Source of the DNA: Pseudotamlana agarivorans
Lineage (GTDB): Bacteria; Bacteroidota; Bacteroidia; Flavobacteriales; Flavobacteriaceae
Direction: 5' to 3'
DNA length: 64,000 bases
Assembly: GCF_018860245.1 (NCBI RefSeq)
Contig: NZ_JAHKPD010000011.1
Location: 303,667-367,666, forward strand
In this document: positions 43,876-52,665 of the stretch, piece after piece
Position numbering within the stretch: position 1 is the first letter of the stretch
Layout of the letters: every line of letters starts with the position of its first letter
The notes under the pieces: generated by a model
The model's input: only the letters and a program-made list of their open reading frames with translations
The model's database searches: none
What the model was told of the DNA's origin: nothing
Program-made: the position numbers and the translations under genes

Positions 43876-44637
43876 AAAAAAGCTTTCAAATTAATCCTTA
43901 ACATCATTCCAAGGCCAATTTTAATCAGGCTAAGCTACGTTATTCGTCCTGTTTTGGCTTCTTATTTAAAAGGCACGAACTTTACCGACCCCATAGACGG
44001 TAAAAGTTTCAAGACCTTCCTGCCTTATGGTTATGGCAACCAGAGAAACAATGTTTTATCACCTTCTACCCTGTCTTTAGAGCGTCACCGATTACTTTGG
44101 TTATACCTTAAAAACGATACCAAGTTTTTTACCGAAAACCTAAAAGTTTTACATTTTGCTCCTGAGCAAGCTTTTTATAAGCGCTTCAGATGCATGAAAA
44201 ATTTAGATTATGTGACTACAGATTTAAATTCTCCATTAGCTGATGTAAAAGCAGATATCTGCAACCTCCCGTTTCCCGATGACGCATTCGATTTGATATT
44301 ATGCAATCACGTTTTAGAACATATTCCTGATGACACCAAAGCCATGCAAGAGCTTTTTAGAGTGATGAAAAAAGGTGGTATGGGTATTTTTCAAATTCCG
44401 CAGGAATTAGATCGCGCCGTGACTTTTGAAGACGATTCGATTACCGATAAAAAAGAACGTGCTAAAATATTCGGGCAATACGATCATGTGCGTGTTTATG
44501 GTCGTGATTATTTCGATAAATTAAGAAGTATTGGGTTTACTGTTGAAGAAGTCGATTATACGGCAAAACTTTCCCAAGAAACGATTGAGAAATACTGCTT
44601 AGCTAAAGGCGAAATTATCCCGGTGGTTTTTAAATAA
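43861..44637 (+). CDS. class I SAM-dependent methyltransferase
   Basis: A 258-residue Methyltransf_11-type enzyme. SAM motif I is replaced by the variant VLHFAPEQAF, followed by DYVTTDLNSPLADVKADIC and the acidic LPFPDDAFDLILCNHVLEHI motif. The frame opens with GTG at 43861, inside the right inverted repeat; a second GTG at 43870 is also in the repeat, and an in-frame TAA precedes at 43855. The element therefore supplies the translation start. Homologues begin near IPRPILIRLSYVIRP. Substrate unknown. Confidence 0.85.
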   Translation: MKSVSKKAFKLILNIIPRPILIRLSYVIRPVLASYLKGTNFTDPIDGKSFKTFLPYGYGNQRNNVLSPSTLSLERHRLLWLYLKNDTKFFTENLKVLHFAPEQAFYKRFRCMKNLDYVTTDLNSPLADVKADICNLPFPDDAFDLILCNHVLEHIPDDTKAMQELFRVMKKGGMGIFQIPQELDRAVTFEDDSITDKKERAKIFGQYDHVRVYGRDYFDKLRSIGFTVEEVDYTAKLSQETIEKYCLAKGEIIPVVFK

Positions 44638-44699
44638 TGTAATAATTACATAGAAATCAGCGAGCAATCACACATAATTAAATTAATTTTTCAGTAGCA

Positions 44700-44932
44700 T
44701 GTCAAATCGAGCGCAGTCGAGATTGGTTGCTTTTTTATATTAAAACTTTCAGGACTGTACTCCTAAACAATAAGACCCTTCAGGTTTTAGAAACCTGAAG
44801 GGTCTGAAAAATTTAAATCACGTCGATAGAGTCGTTTTTCAAAACGTTCTCGGCTGAACTCGAACTGACAACAAGGTCAAAATCACCATGCTTTTTATCT
44901 AAAAATTCCTCGTGTCTAGAATGACACAAGCA
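44700..44932. repeat. spacer with dispersed-repeat pieces
   Basis: The 295-base gap after the methyltransferase gene holds AATCGAGCGCAGTCGAGATT (44705-44724), the palindromic hairpin listed separately, TTCTCGGCTGAACTCGAACT near 44850 and a small hairpin GTGTC/GACAC. These belong to the TCGAG...CTCGA repeat family also seen at 46920 and 50279. No gene is visible. Confidence 0.5.
44773..44805. repeat. palindromic repeat, copy 1 (CCCTTCAGGTTT type)
   Basis: Perfect 15-bp hairpin AGACCCTTCAGGTTT-TAG-AAACCTGAAGGGTCT. A second copy with the same core lies at 62199-62231. Either copy could terminate transcription. Confidence 0.75.
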
Positions 44933-45157
44933 TCATCGCTTATTTTTCAACATCTTTAAATACATGTTTTCCACCTTGGTTCTTGCCCAGGGTGTTCTAC
45001 GAAGAAACTTTAAACTAGACTTCACGGAAGGGTTTTCCGTGAAACATCTAATTTTTATATTATACCCCATGTATTCCCAACCGTAATGCGTTACCAAGTC
45101 ATTAATGATTTGCTCAAGCTTTACGCCATGTAACGGGTTATTTGGTTGTTTTTCCAA
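44933..45157 (-). CDS. VF530 family (DUF2132) protein
   Basis: A 74-residue basic protein of the VF530/DUF2132 family ([52 protein letters not shown]), thought to bind DNA from its structure. It overlaps the end of the preceding small gene by 20 bases and belongs to the helicase operon. Confidence 0.85.
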   Translation of the reverse strand: MEKQPNNPLHGVKLEQIINDLVTHYGWEYMGYNIKIRCFTENPSVKSSLKFLRRTPWARTKVENMYLKMLKNKR

Positions 45158-45362
45158 GGGCTAATTTTTTAATTTTTACAGCTTTTTCAAAATGGTCTAA
45201 CTGATGCGTTTCAATCCACCAGGTTGCAGCTTCCATCAATAATTCCGGATTATCATTTTTATTTTTAAAAAACGCATAGAACGAAATACCAACGTTGTCT
45301 CCTTTGGCGGCAATTTTCTTATCGCAAACTTCTAGAATCTTATCTTTTAAAACCTGTTCCAA
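45138..45362 (-). CDS. small conserved protein (DUF6500-like)
   Basis: A 74-residue acidic-to-basic helical protein ([40 protein letters not shown]). I believe this is the DUF6500 type, but without a search this is tentative. It lies six bases after the helicase gene and overlaps the DUF2132 gene by 20 bases, so all three are translated from one message. Confidence 0.68.
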   Translation of the reverse strand: MEQVLKDKILEVCDKKIAAKGDNVGISFYAFFKNKNDNPELLMEAATWWIETHQLDHFEKAVKIKKLALGKTTK

Positions 45363-45368
45363 AACCGC

Positions 45369-46682
45369 TTATCTTCTGTTGTCGCTGCTACGATTTGGTC
45401 GTCTTGACTTATTGCTTCTTCCTCCTGAATTTCTAGAAGAACTTCTACTAGAATTTCCTGAGTTTCCGCCTGAACTTTTAGAATTTGATTTTCGAGGCGC
45501 TCTATTCTGACGGCCTTGCCCCTGCTTTATTGGTGCTGTAGAAGCATTTGGGTCTGGCTCAAAACCTTCAACAATTTCTACTGGCAACTTTAATTCGATA
45601 AGTTTTTCAATATCTCTTAAAAAGGTCGTTTCATCGGCCGAAACTAAAGAAATTGCTTCCCCCTTAGCTCCTGCTCTACCTGTTCTACCAATACGGTGTA
45701 CGTAATCTTCAGATACATTAGGCAATTCAAAATTTATCACGTGAGGTAATAACGGAATGTCCAATCCTCTAGCCGCAATATCGGTAGCGACTAAAACACG
45801 CACACGACCCGATTTAAAACCAGATAAGGCTTTGGTTCGTGCCCCCTGACTTTTATTACCGTGAATAGCGGCAGCAGTAATTCCTGCTTTCCCCATTTTT
45901 TCGCACAACTTATTAGCACCATGTTTTGTACGTGTAAACACTAAAACTTGTTTCCAATTACCATCTGAAATTAACTTAATAATCAAGCCTGTTTTAGATC
46001 CTTTGGCAACACGATATACTTTTTGTGAAATAGCTTCCACCGTGGTATTTTCAGGAGTAGCTTCCACTTGAATAGGATGATTTAAAATCCCATGGGCTAA
46101 CTTCTTGATATCTTTTGAAAAGGTTGCCGAAAACATCAAATTCTGACGCTTCTCTGGCATACTTTTAATTACTTTTTCAATATCTCTTAAAAAGCCCATA
46201 TCTAACATACGGTCGGCTTCATCGAGTACAAAAATCTCAACTCGTTTAAGCGATAATAAGCCCTGACTTTGTAAATCTAACAAACGTCCTGGAGTAGCCA
46301 CTAAAACATCAACCCCTTGACGGATGGTTGCAGCTTGTGGTTTCTGGTTTACTCCACCAAAAATAACGGCACTTCGTAAGTTTAAAAACTCGCTATATTC
46401 TCTAACATTCGCGTACACTTGCGCTGCTAATTCACGTGTTGGCGTTAAAATTAAAGCACGAATAGGTCTGAATTTTTCTTTCGGATTTTCAGAAAGTATA
46501 TGTAAAAGTGGTAACGTAAAACCTGCAGTTTTCCCAGTTCCTGTTTGCGCCGATGCTAAAACATCGTTCCCTTCTAAAACTGGAGGTATTGCTTTTTGCT
46601 GAATTGGAGATGGTGTTGTGTATCCTTTTTTGCTAATTGCTTTTAACAAGGCATCGGATAAGCCTAAAGATTGAAATGACAT
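45369..46682 (-). CDS. DEAD-box RNA helicase (RhlE-like)
   Basis: A 437-residue ATP-dependent RNA helicase. It has the Q motif ([11 protein letters not shown], then PTPIQ-like [11 protein letters not shown]), Walker A AQTGTGKT (about 44-51), DEAD box [13 protein letters not shown] motif MFSATFS and motif [12 protein letters not shown]. The last 60 residues are a low-complexity Ser/Asn/Arg/Gly tail ([20 protein letters not shown]) typical of cold-adapted or RNA-binding helicases. It heads an operon with two small genes. Confidence 0.93.
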   Translation of the reverse strand: MSFQSLGLSDALLKAISKKGYTTPSPIQQKAIPPVLEGNDVLASAQTGTGKTAGFTLPLLHILSENPKEKFRPIRALILTPTRELAAQVYANVREYSEFLNLRSAVIFGGVNQKPQAATIRQGVDVLVATPGRLLDLQSQGLLSLKRVEIFVLDEADRMLDMGFLRDIEKVIKSMPEKRQNLMFSATFSKDIKKLAHGILNHPIQVEATPENTTVEAISQKVYRVAKGSKTGLIIKLISDGNWKQVLVFTRTKHGANKLCEKMGKAGITAAAIHGNKSQGARTKALSGFKSGRVRVLVATDIAARGLDIPLLPHVINFELPNVSEDYVHRIGRTGRAGAKGEAISLVSADETTFLRDIEKLIELKLPVEIVEGFEPDPNASTAPIKQGQGRQNRAPRKSNSKSSGGNSGNSSRSSSRNSGGRSNKSRRPNRSSDNRR

Positions 46683-46738
46683 ATATTTTGTTTATGAAGT
46701 ACACATACAAAAATTTATAGTCTACTTCTTTAAGGGGG

Positions 46739-46746
46739 CAAATGTA
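46739..46746 (-). promoter_or_regulatory. -7 promoter element of the helicase operon
   Basis: TACATTTG on the minus strand, 56 bases before the helicase ATG. Confidence 0.4.
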
Positions 46747-46825
46747 CAGCTAATTTTACCATTTGCGCTTAAATACTTATTGTTGTGTTAAATTTTGTAA
46801 TTTTAAAGCGAAAGAGATTAGTAGC

Positions 46826-47117
46826 TAGCTTTGTACTTTAAATTGAGTTTTTAATAACACATCAAATCGCTTTTGATATATAATTTTAGATTTTGTAACG
46901 CTAATAATTATTGAAAAAATGTTCTCGACTCCGCTTGAACAGCGGTTCAATTAAGGTTTCATGACCGTCTTCGAGGGGAATCGATAAGTTTAATTATTTG
47001 CTTTAAACTGAAGTTTCGACTTCACTTTTCTGCCGATAGATAGGCTCAACAAATCTATAAAGTTAATTTTCAAGTTCAGCACAAATTCCGCGAAAGCGAA
47101 AAAAAAATAAATAGAAA
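46826..47117. repeat. spacer before THX with repeat pieces
   Basis: In the 435-base gap between the helicase and THX genes, TAGCTTTG at 46826-46833 is a possible distant promoter box. GTTCTCGACTCCGCTTGAACA (46922-46942) matches the arm of the inverted repeat at 50279 except for one base. CTGCCGATAGATAGGC near 47030 resembles the repeat at 27140. TTCCGCGAAAGCG at 47086-47098 is one of the recurring 13-mers. Confidence 0.45.
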
Positions 47118-47252
47118 ATGGGAAAAGGAGATAAAAAAACGAAACGTGGCAAAATCTATAGAGGTACTTTTGGAGTAAGACGCCCTAAAATTAAAAAGAA
47201 GCCTTCCATAGAACATAAAATCGGCATTGGTAACAAAGCGCAACCCAAATAG
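47118..47252 (+). CDS. 30S ribosomal protein THX
   Basis: A 44-residue, very basic protein (MGKGDKKTKRGKIYRGTFGV, then RRPKIKKKP and the tail GIGNKAQPK). This is the THX family first seen in Thermus 30S subunits, where the peptide fills a cavity at the top of the head; it is common in Bacteroidota. The gene is easily missed because it is so short. The start ATG at 47118 is preceded by an A-rich stretch rather than a Shine-Dalgarno sequence, usual in this phylum. Confidence 0.92.
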   Translation: MGKGDKKTKRGKIYRGTFGVRRPKIKKKPSIEHKIGIGNKAQPK

Positions 47253-47262
47253 AATGCGCTTT
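47235..47262 (+). terminator. hairpin at the end of the THX gene
   Basis: AAAGCGCA/TGCGCTTT stem around a 12-base loop that contains the stop codon; the T run after it is short, so termination may be partial. Confidence 0.5.
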
Positions 47263-47273
47263 GTTTATGCATG

Positions 47274-48032
47274 CTATCTAATAAAAACCAAGTCGTTTTC
47301 TTTAGACATTGCTTCACTTAGTCCGTAACCTTCGTAATTAAAACCTTTTAAATCGTCAATGGTTTTTGCGTTGGTATCTACCACGTAACGCGCCATGAGT
47401 CCGCGGGCAGCTTTAGCATAAAAGGAAATCATTTTATATTCGCCATTTTTAAAATCTTTAAAATTTGCCGTTATAATTGGCACTTTTAGCGCTTTAGTAT
47501 CAACCGCTTTAAAATATTCGTTACTGGCTAAGTTTAAGAACAACTCATCATCTTCCAATTCCTCATTTAGTGCTTTGGTAATGTCTTTTTTCCAAAACTC
47601 ATAAAGATTTTTTTTCACGCCTACGGGAAATTTAGTTCCCATTTCCAAACGATAAGGTTGGATTAAATCGGTTGGTTTTAAAACACCATATAGTCCTGAC
47701 AGAATTCTCACGGTACTTTGCAAGGTTTCTATTTTATCTTCAGGAATTGTGTAAGCATCCAAACCACGGTACACATCGCCATTAAAAGCATACACCGCAG
47801 GTCGGGCATTATCTTGGGTAAAAGGCAATTCCCAGGCATGATTGCGTTCGTAATTTAACTGTCCCAAAGCATCAGAAATACTCATAAGTTTGGATAAACT
47901 TTTAGCCGATTTCTTTTTTAATAATTTATTTAAACGCTCCGATTGTTTTAAAAACTGAGGCTCTGTATGTTCTGTTATAGGCAATTCGCTTTCAAAATCT
48001 AAGGACTTGGCTGGAGATATTACTAATTTCAT
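47274..48032 (-). CDS. yaaA: peroxide stress protein YaaA
   Basis: A 252-residue DUF328 protein, a DNA-binding protein that in E. coli limits intracellular iron during peroxide stress. It opens with the family signature MKLVISPAKSLDFES. RPAVYAFNGDVYRGLDA, LSGLYGVLKPTDLIQPYRLEMG and the C-terminal FNYEGYGLSEAMS follow. It ends 21 bases after the convergent THX gene. In this genome it may be under OxyR control, but no site is visible. Confidence 0.92.
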   Translation of the reverse strand: MKLVISPAKSLDFESELPITEHTEPQFLKQSERLNKLLKKKSAKSLSKLMSISDALGQLNYERNHAWELPFTQDNARPAVYAFNGDVYRGLDAYTIPEDKIETLQSTVRILSGLYGVLKPTDLIQPYRLEMGTKFPVGVKKNLYEFWKKDITKALNEELEDDELFLNLASNEYFKAVDTKALKVPIITANFKDFKNGEYKMISFYAKAARGLMARYVVDTNAKTIDDLKGFNYEGYGLSEAMSKENDLVFIR

Positions 48033-48052
48033 AAATACTTTTTTGTCTTTTT

Positions 48053-48065
48053 CGCTTTCGCTGAA
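48053..48065 (+). repeat. recurring CGCTTTCGCGGAA motif, variant copy
   Basis: CGCTTTCGCTGAA in the yaaA leader differs by one base from the copies at 51852-51864 and 62510-62522 (and inverted at 47086-47098). Confidence 0.5.
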
Positions 48066-48217
48066 TTATACCATTTTAACACAAACGAAATCTTTTACTT
48101 TCAGGTCAAATTTACAACTCCTAGGCTACTTTTTTTAAGTTCACTTAGAATTATTTATGATGTTTATATAGATAAAATTGATGTTTCATCTCTTTGTTGA
48201 AACCCATGTTTTTAATT

Positions 48218-49510
48218 CTATTTTTCTGATTTTTTATAGAACCATTCAATAATGAAACAGACACAAAAAATAGCCACTGAAACATAAACACCTACGCTAT
48301 TCGTATCGAACTGCTGATTAACAAGTACTACTATAGCCACTATACAAAGCACAAAACCAATTAAAGGAATGATTTTACCTCCACCTATAGCATCAGACAG
48401 CTTATACCCTACAAAATTGACTATGGCAAAAATGAGTAAAAAACCAATACTTCCTGCGGTTGAAATACTTTCCAAATCTAAAACATTTACTAAAATTATA
48501 GTTGCAACGGCGCTAATCATCAACCCGATAGGTTGTTTATGAAATTTCCCTAAAAAATAATGTGGAAGTTCATCATCTTCAGCAATTTCATAATTAACGC
48601 GACTGCCTCCATATAGTGATGCGTTTATTGCCGAAAATGTAGAAATTAAAGCAGCAATTGTAATAATTGAAAAACCAATCTGTCCTAACATAGGTTTTGC
48701 GGCTTCTGCTAAAACATAATCTTCAGCTTCTGCTATATCGCCAAACGGAAGCGACCCCACCGTTACTAAAGCAATTATGACATAAAGTATGATTACAAAT
48801 AACACGGAATAATAATAAGCACGTGGTATATTTTTCTCTGGGTTATCAATATCGGGAACAGCATTGGCAATAAGCTCAAAACCTTCGTAAGCCACAAAAA
48901 TCACCATACCACCAGCAAATAATTTTATCGGTGTTTCCCATCGGGACATAGCCAATTGTGAGATATTTGGATTTCCTATTAAACCATAGGCCCCTATAAA
49001 AATAAAGCCCAGAAGAATCACCAATTTTATAATCACCGCATACGATTCAATTTTTCCAACAACAGTAATGCTATAATAATTTATAGCCGTTGCTAGTACG
49101 ATTATTGCCGAGGCATAAATATGAAAGTTAATCGTTCCATTAGAAGTTATTTCGAATAAATTAGGAGCATAGGACCCAAAAGCAGAAGCATAGAGTGACA
49201 TCATGATAATGTAACTTACCCACAGCAGATTATTTACACCACCGCTAAAAACCGTTTTCCCAAAACCTTGATTGATGAATTTTACGGTTCCACCACGATC
49301 AGGGTAGGATTTCGAGAGATTTACGTAGCTATAAGACGTAATCAAAGCCAAAATTCCCGCCAATAAAAAAGCAATAGGTGTTCCTCCTTTTGCCAAAGAA
49401 ACAGCAAGCCCCAACACAGCAAAAATTCCGCCACCAACCATACCTCCTATCCCTATTGAAATGGCTTCTTTAAGTCCTATTTTTTTATTCTCAATAGTTG
49501 ATTTATTCAA
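48218..49510 (-). CDS. APC-family amino-acid permease
   Basis: A 430-residue inner-membrane transporter of the amino acid-polyamine-organocation superfamily with about 12 helices. The first helix carries the unwound substrate loop SIGIGGMVGGGIFAVLG (about 16-32), and helix 6 has GGMVIFVAYEGFELIAN. The substrate cannot be told. The frame opens at TTG 49510 and no other start precedes the first helix. A TAAATTTG box lies 35 bases upstream on the minus strand. Confidence 0.87.
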   Translation of the reverse strand: MNKSTIENKKIGLKEAISIGIGGMVGGGIFAVLGLAVSLAKGGTPIAFLLAGILALITSYSYVNLSKSYPDRGGTVKFINQGFGKTVFSGGVNNLLWVSYIIMMSLYASAFGSYAPNLFEITSNGTINFHIYASAIIVLATAINYYSITVVGKIESYAVIIKLVILLGFIFIGAYGLIGNPNISQLAMSRWETPIKLFAGGMVIFVAYEGFELIANAVPDIDNPEKNIPRAYYYSVLFVIILYVIIALVTVGSLPFGDIAEAEDYVLAEAAKPMLGQIGFSIITIAALISTFSAINASLYGGSRVNYEIAEDDELPHYFLGKFHKQPIGLMISAVATIILVNVLDLESISTAGSIGFLLIFAIVNFVGYKLSDAIGGGKIIPLIGFVLCIVAIVVLVNQQFDTNSVGVYVSVAIFCVCFIIEWFYKKSEK

Positions 49511-49545
49511 ATTCTTCCAATGATTTAAGTATTAAAGCCATAATT

Positions 49546-49553
49546 CAAATTTA
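49546..49553 (-). promoter_or_regulatory. -7 promoter element of the permease gene
   Basis: TAAATTTG on the minus strand, 35 bases before the TTG start. Confidence 0.4.
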
Positions 49554-49635
49554 CAATTCCTACATAATAAAAAAACCTTCTCTAAAAACTATTTACACAA
49601 GTGCTCTAAATAAGACACTAAAACAAATAACATAT

Positions 49636-50196
49636 TTACTTTACATCAATCTTGTACTTAGTTAAAAGTCCTACAACACCATCTAAAGAAAATTTAGCAC
49701 CTTTCATTTTATTGTTCTCTGGGTTCAGATTATAATTTATAGCTGTTCTGAAGTCTGCACCTTCTAAATTACTTTGACTAAAAGCAGTGTGTTTAAGGTC
49801 ACAATTATTAAAAACAACACCACCTAAGTTTGCTTCAGTAAAGTCTACATGACTAAGATTAGTATCTAAAAAACGTGTCGATTTTAAATCCATTTGATAA
49901 AACGAACTGTGCTCTAGATTACAATTATTAAACTGGACTGAAAACCCAAAGGTATCGCAAGACTCGAAATGCAATCCCAACATTTTACAGCCTTGAAAGG
50001 TCACGTCTTGAAAGGTGCTATGAGAAATATTTGTTGAACTGAAATTACAATCTATAAATTCACATTCTAAAAACCGAATACCGTTTAAAAAAGCATTTGA
50101 AAAATTACAATTAGAGAAAGTACAGTATTCGTAATCGCCATGCGGCAATCTGTTTTCTGTAAAATCTTGTTTGTTGAATTTTTGATCTTCTACCAT
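49636..50196 (-). CDS. pentapeptide-repeat protein
   Basis: A 186-residue protein made of A(D/N)LxN-type pentapeptides that fold as a right-handed quadrilateral helix: CTFSNCNFSNAFLNGIRF, CEFIDCNFSST, then TNLSHVDFTEANLGGVVFNN and SNLEGADF. Cys and Asn are frequent at the inward position. Such proteins can mimic DNA, as in Qnr-type gyrase protection, or bind other proteins. At this length and without a Qnr-type loop, no target can be named. Confidence 0.87.
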   Translation of the reverse strand: MVEDQKFNKQDFTENRLPHGDYEYCTFSNCNFSNAFLNGIRFLECEFIDCNFSSTNISHSTFQDVTFQGCKMLGLHFESCDTFGFSVQFNNCNLEHSSFYQMDLKSTRFLDTNLSHVDFTEANLGGVVFNNCDLKHTAFSQSNLEGADFRTAINYNLNPENNKMKGAKFSLDGVVGLLTKYKIDVK

Positions 50197-50278
50197 GGGA
50201 TAAATTTACTTAAAACTTGAAAGGTATTAATTAGACATCTTAAGGTTGATTTTTAGCTTTAATTATGCATAATAACAA

Positions 50279-50346
50279 GTTCTCGACTCCGCTCGAACAC
50301 CGTCACGAGTCATCAATTTAACCGGTGTTCGAGCGGAGTCGAGAAC
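50279..50346. repeat. perfect 24-bp inverted repeat
   Basis: Left arm 50279-50302 (GTTCTCGACTCCGCTCGAAC then ACCG) and right arm 50323-50346 are exact reverse complements around a 20-base loop. It sits between recQ (ends 50496) and the pentapeptide gene, both on the minus strand. Partial copies lie at 46922-46942 and 44705-44724. The rest of the gap 50197-50495 shows nothing else. Confidence 0.8.
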
Positions 50347-50495
50347 CAATACTCTTTATAATAAAATATGAACTTTAATTTCAACATAGATAAACTTGAA
50401 CTTCTTTATGAGACCCTGAAATCAAAGACTCAAAGTGGTTAATCGAGTTCAGGGTGACGTTCGCGTCGTTCATTATTTATTAAAGGTATTCAAAA

Positions 50496-52631
50496 TTAAT
50501 TTTTATCAATCACACTCAATGCCAAACGAATTTTAAAATAATCTAAATCGCCGTTCAAGTGGTCATAATAAGGTTTCAGAGCGGTTGGGGCGTCTAATAC
50601 AGATTTCGCTTTTCTTACGGCTTCCACCTCACTTTTAGAAACAAAATCGTAAATATTAACTGCTTTACCTGTGCTGTGTAGTTTTGCGATATGGGAGTAT
50701 ATGGTAGTGGTAGAAAGTTTGCGTTCAACAGAAATCTCTTCAACTGTAAGTCCGTTTTTATAAAGATCATAGGTCACCAAATGCGTGGCTTTCTTTTTAG
50801 GCTTTTTAACCTTCGAGCCCATAAAATCTAAGATTTCAGCAATAAATTCATCACCATAAACCTCAAGTTTTCGCTGCCCAACCCCGCTAATACTTAAAAA
50901 GTCGTCCTCACTTAATGGGCGTTCGCGCTCTATTTCCTTTAAAGTAGCATCACTAAAAATCAAATAAGCAGGAATATTTTCTTCTAAAGCAATTTTATAT
51001 CGCAATTGTCTTAAACGCTCAAACAAGGTATTCTCTCGCTTTTTAACACGTGTTTTTGGTGTAGCTTTTGGTTTGCGCTTAACGCGTTCTTTCACCTTTG
51101 GTTCCGGAATATGAACGGGTTTAGTTAGCGACACTTTAGCGCCTTCAAACAATACTTTTTTAGAAAATTCGGTAAGCCGAAGGGCATTATTTTGATGAAA
51201 AGCAATTTCACAAAAGCCTTGATTAATAAGTTGAATAATTAAGTGCTGCCAATCGCGATACGCGATGTCTCTTCCAATACCAAAAGTTTTCAGTTGGTTA
51301 TAGCCTTTATCTAAAACACCAGCGTTTTGCGAACCACGAAGTACATCGATAATCATACCTATGGCCTCCGATTCTTTTAAGCGATAAACAGCAGATAGTA
51401 TTTTTTGAGCGATGATGGTACCATCGAAAATTTGTGGCGGATTTTTACACACATCACAGTTTCCGCAATTTTCCGCTAGAAGTTCCCCGAAATAACTCAG
51501 TAAAATTTTTCTTCTGCAGGTGGTCGATTCACTAAACTGTTTCATACGGTCTAGTTTTGCAATTTGAAACGCCTCATTTGAAGCCCCACTGGCAAAATTC
51601 CGTAGCTGAATCACATCCGCATAACTATGAAACAATAAAGCGTGAGATTTTAGTCCGTCGCGACCAGCACGACCAATTTCCTGATAATAACCCTCTATAT
51701 TTTTAGGCATGTTGTAATGCACCACCCAGCGCACGTTCGATTTATCGATACCCATCCCGAAGGCGACAGTAGCACAAACAATTTGTGTTCTATCAAAAAT
51801 AAAGGATTCTTGAACTTTAGAACGCTCATCAAAACTCAAACCCGCATGATACGCTTTCGCGGAAATACCGTTGGTTTTCAGCTTTTTCGCTAATTGTTCG
51901 GTTGTTTTCCGACTTAAACAGTATACAATTCCAGATTGGCCTTGATTTCTCTTTATAAATTTTACTATTTGAGAAATTCTATTATCCGCTGGGCGCACCT
52001 CCAATTCAATATTTTGTCTATCGAAAGAAGAAATAAATTGCTGGGCGTGTTCTATGCGTAATTGTTTAGCAATATCACTACGTGTGGCTTTATCGGCTGT
52101 TGCAGTTAAAGCGATAAAAGGCGTGTTTGGTAATGTTGATTTTAGAAAACCTAATTGCTGATATGAAGGTCTAAAATCATGACCCCACGACGAAATACAA
52201 TGCGCTTCATCAATGGCGACACAACTAATATATTTTTCAGTAATAATATTTTGAAGTGCAGCTAGACTTTCTGGAGCCACATAAAGCAGTTTTAAATCGG
52301 CGCTAATAACACGTTCTATAATATCGTGTTGTTCACTAGCACTCTGACTACTATTGAAATATGACGCCGTAATACCATTGGCATTTAAACCATCAACTTG
52401 GTCTTTCATGAGCGCTATTAATGGTGAAATCACCAAAGTAACCCCCTCAAAACTTAACGCTGGCAATTGAAAGCAAATCGATTTTCCACCACCTGTTGGC
52501 ATGATAACCAAGCAGTCTTTTTTGCTTAAAACGGTTTCAATGATGGCTTGTTGCTGCGCCCTAAAACTATCGTACCCGAAATAGGTTTTTAAATTTGAAA
52601 ATAGCTGTTCCTGAACTTCGGTAGTTTGCAT
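50496..52631 (-). CDS. recQ: ATP-dependent DNA helicase RecQ
   Basis: A 711-residue 3'-5' DNA helicase for recombination and fork repair. It shows the RecA-like motor (IVIMPTGGGKSICFQLP near 47, DEAH box in AIDEAHCISSWGHDFRPSY), helicase C motif with QEIGRAGRDG, the zinc-binding cysteines in TTCRRKI and NCGNCDVC, a winged helix and an HRDC domain (about 525-600). A further C-terminal helix-turn-helix stretch (YDLYKNGLTVEEISVERKLS) resembles the extension common in Bacteroidota. ATG 52631 is chosen over the TTG one codon earlier. Confidence 0.95.
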   Translation of the reverse strand: MQTTEVQEQLFSNLKTYFGYDSFRAQQQAIIETVLSKKDCLVIMPTGGGKSICFQLPALSFEGVTLVISPLIALMKDQVDGLNANGITASYFNSSQSASEQHDIIERVISADLKLLYVAPESLAALQNIITEKYISCVAIDEAHCISSWGHDFRPSYQQLGFLKSTLPNTPFIALTATADKATRSDIAKQLRIEHAQQFISSFDRQNIELEVRPADNRISQIVKFIKRNQGQSGIVYCLSRKTTEQLAKKLKTNGISAKAYHAGLSFDERSKVQESFIFDRTQIVCATVAFGMGIDKSNVRWVVHYNMPKNIEGYYQEIGRAGRDGLKSHALLFHSYADVIQLRNFASGASNEAFQIAKLDRMKQFSESTTCRRKILLSYFGELLAENCGNCDVCKNPPQIFDGTIIAQKILSAVYRLKESEAIGMIIDVLRGSQNAGVLDKGYNQLKTFGIGRDIAYRDWQHLIIQLINQGFCEIAFHQNNALRLTEFSKKVLFEGAKVSLTKPVHIPEPKVKERVKRKPKATPKTRVKKRENTLFERLRQLRYKIALEENIPAYLIFSDATLKEIERERPLSEDDFLSISGVGQRKLEVYGDEFIAEILDFMGSKVKKPKKKATHLVTYDLYKNGLTVEEISVERKLSTTTIYSHIAKLHSTGKAVNIYDFVSKSEVEAVRKAKSVLDAPTALKPYYDHLNGDLDYFKIRLALSVIDKN
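51852..51864 (+). repeat. recurring CGCTTTCGCGGAA motif inside recQ
   Basis: Exact 13-mer, identical to 62510-62522 in dps and inverted at 47086-47098. In both genes it encodes Ser-Ala-Lys-Ala with the codons TCC GCG AAA GCG. Confidence 0.55.
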
Positions 52632-52665
52632 CAAAACTTCTAAAAATTAAAATTCCAGTGGTTAA

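Noticed and set aside
48053..48065. CGCTTTCGCTGAA as a specific operator of yaaA
   Set aside because: The same motif occurs inside recQ and dps coding sequence and in another spacer, so a gene-specific operator is unlikely.
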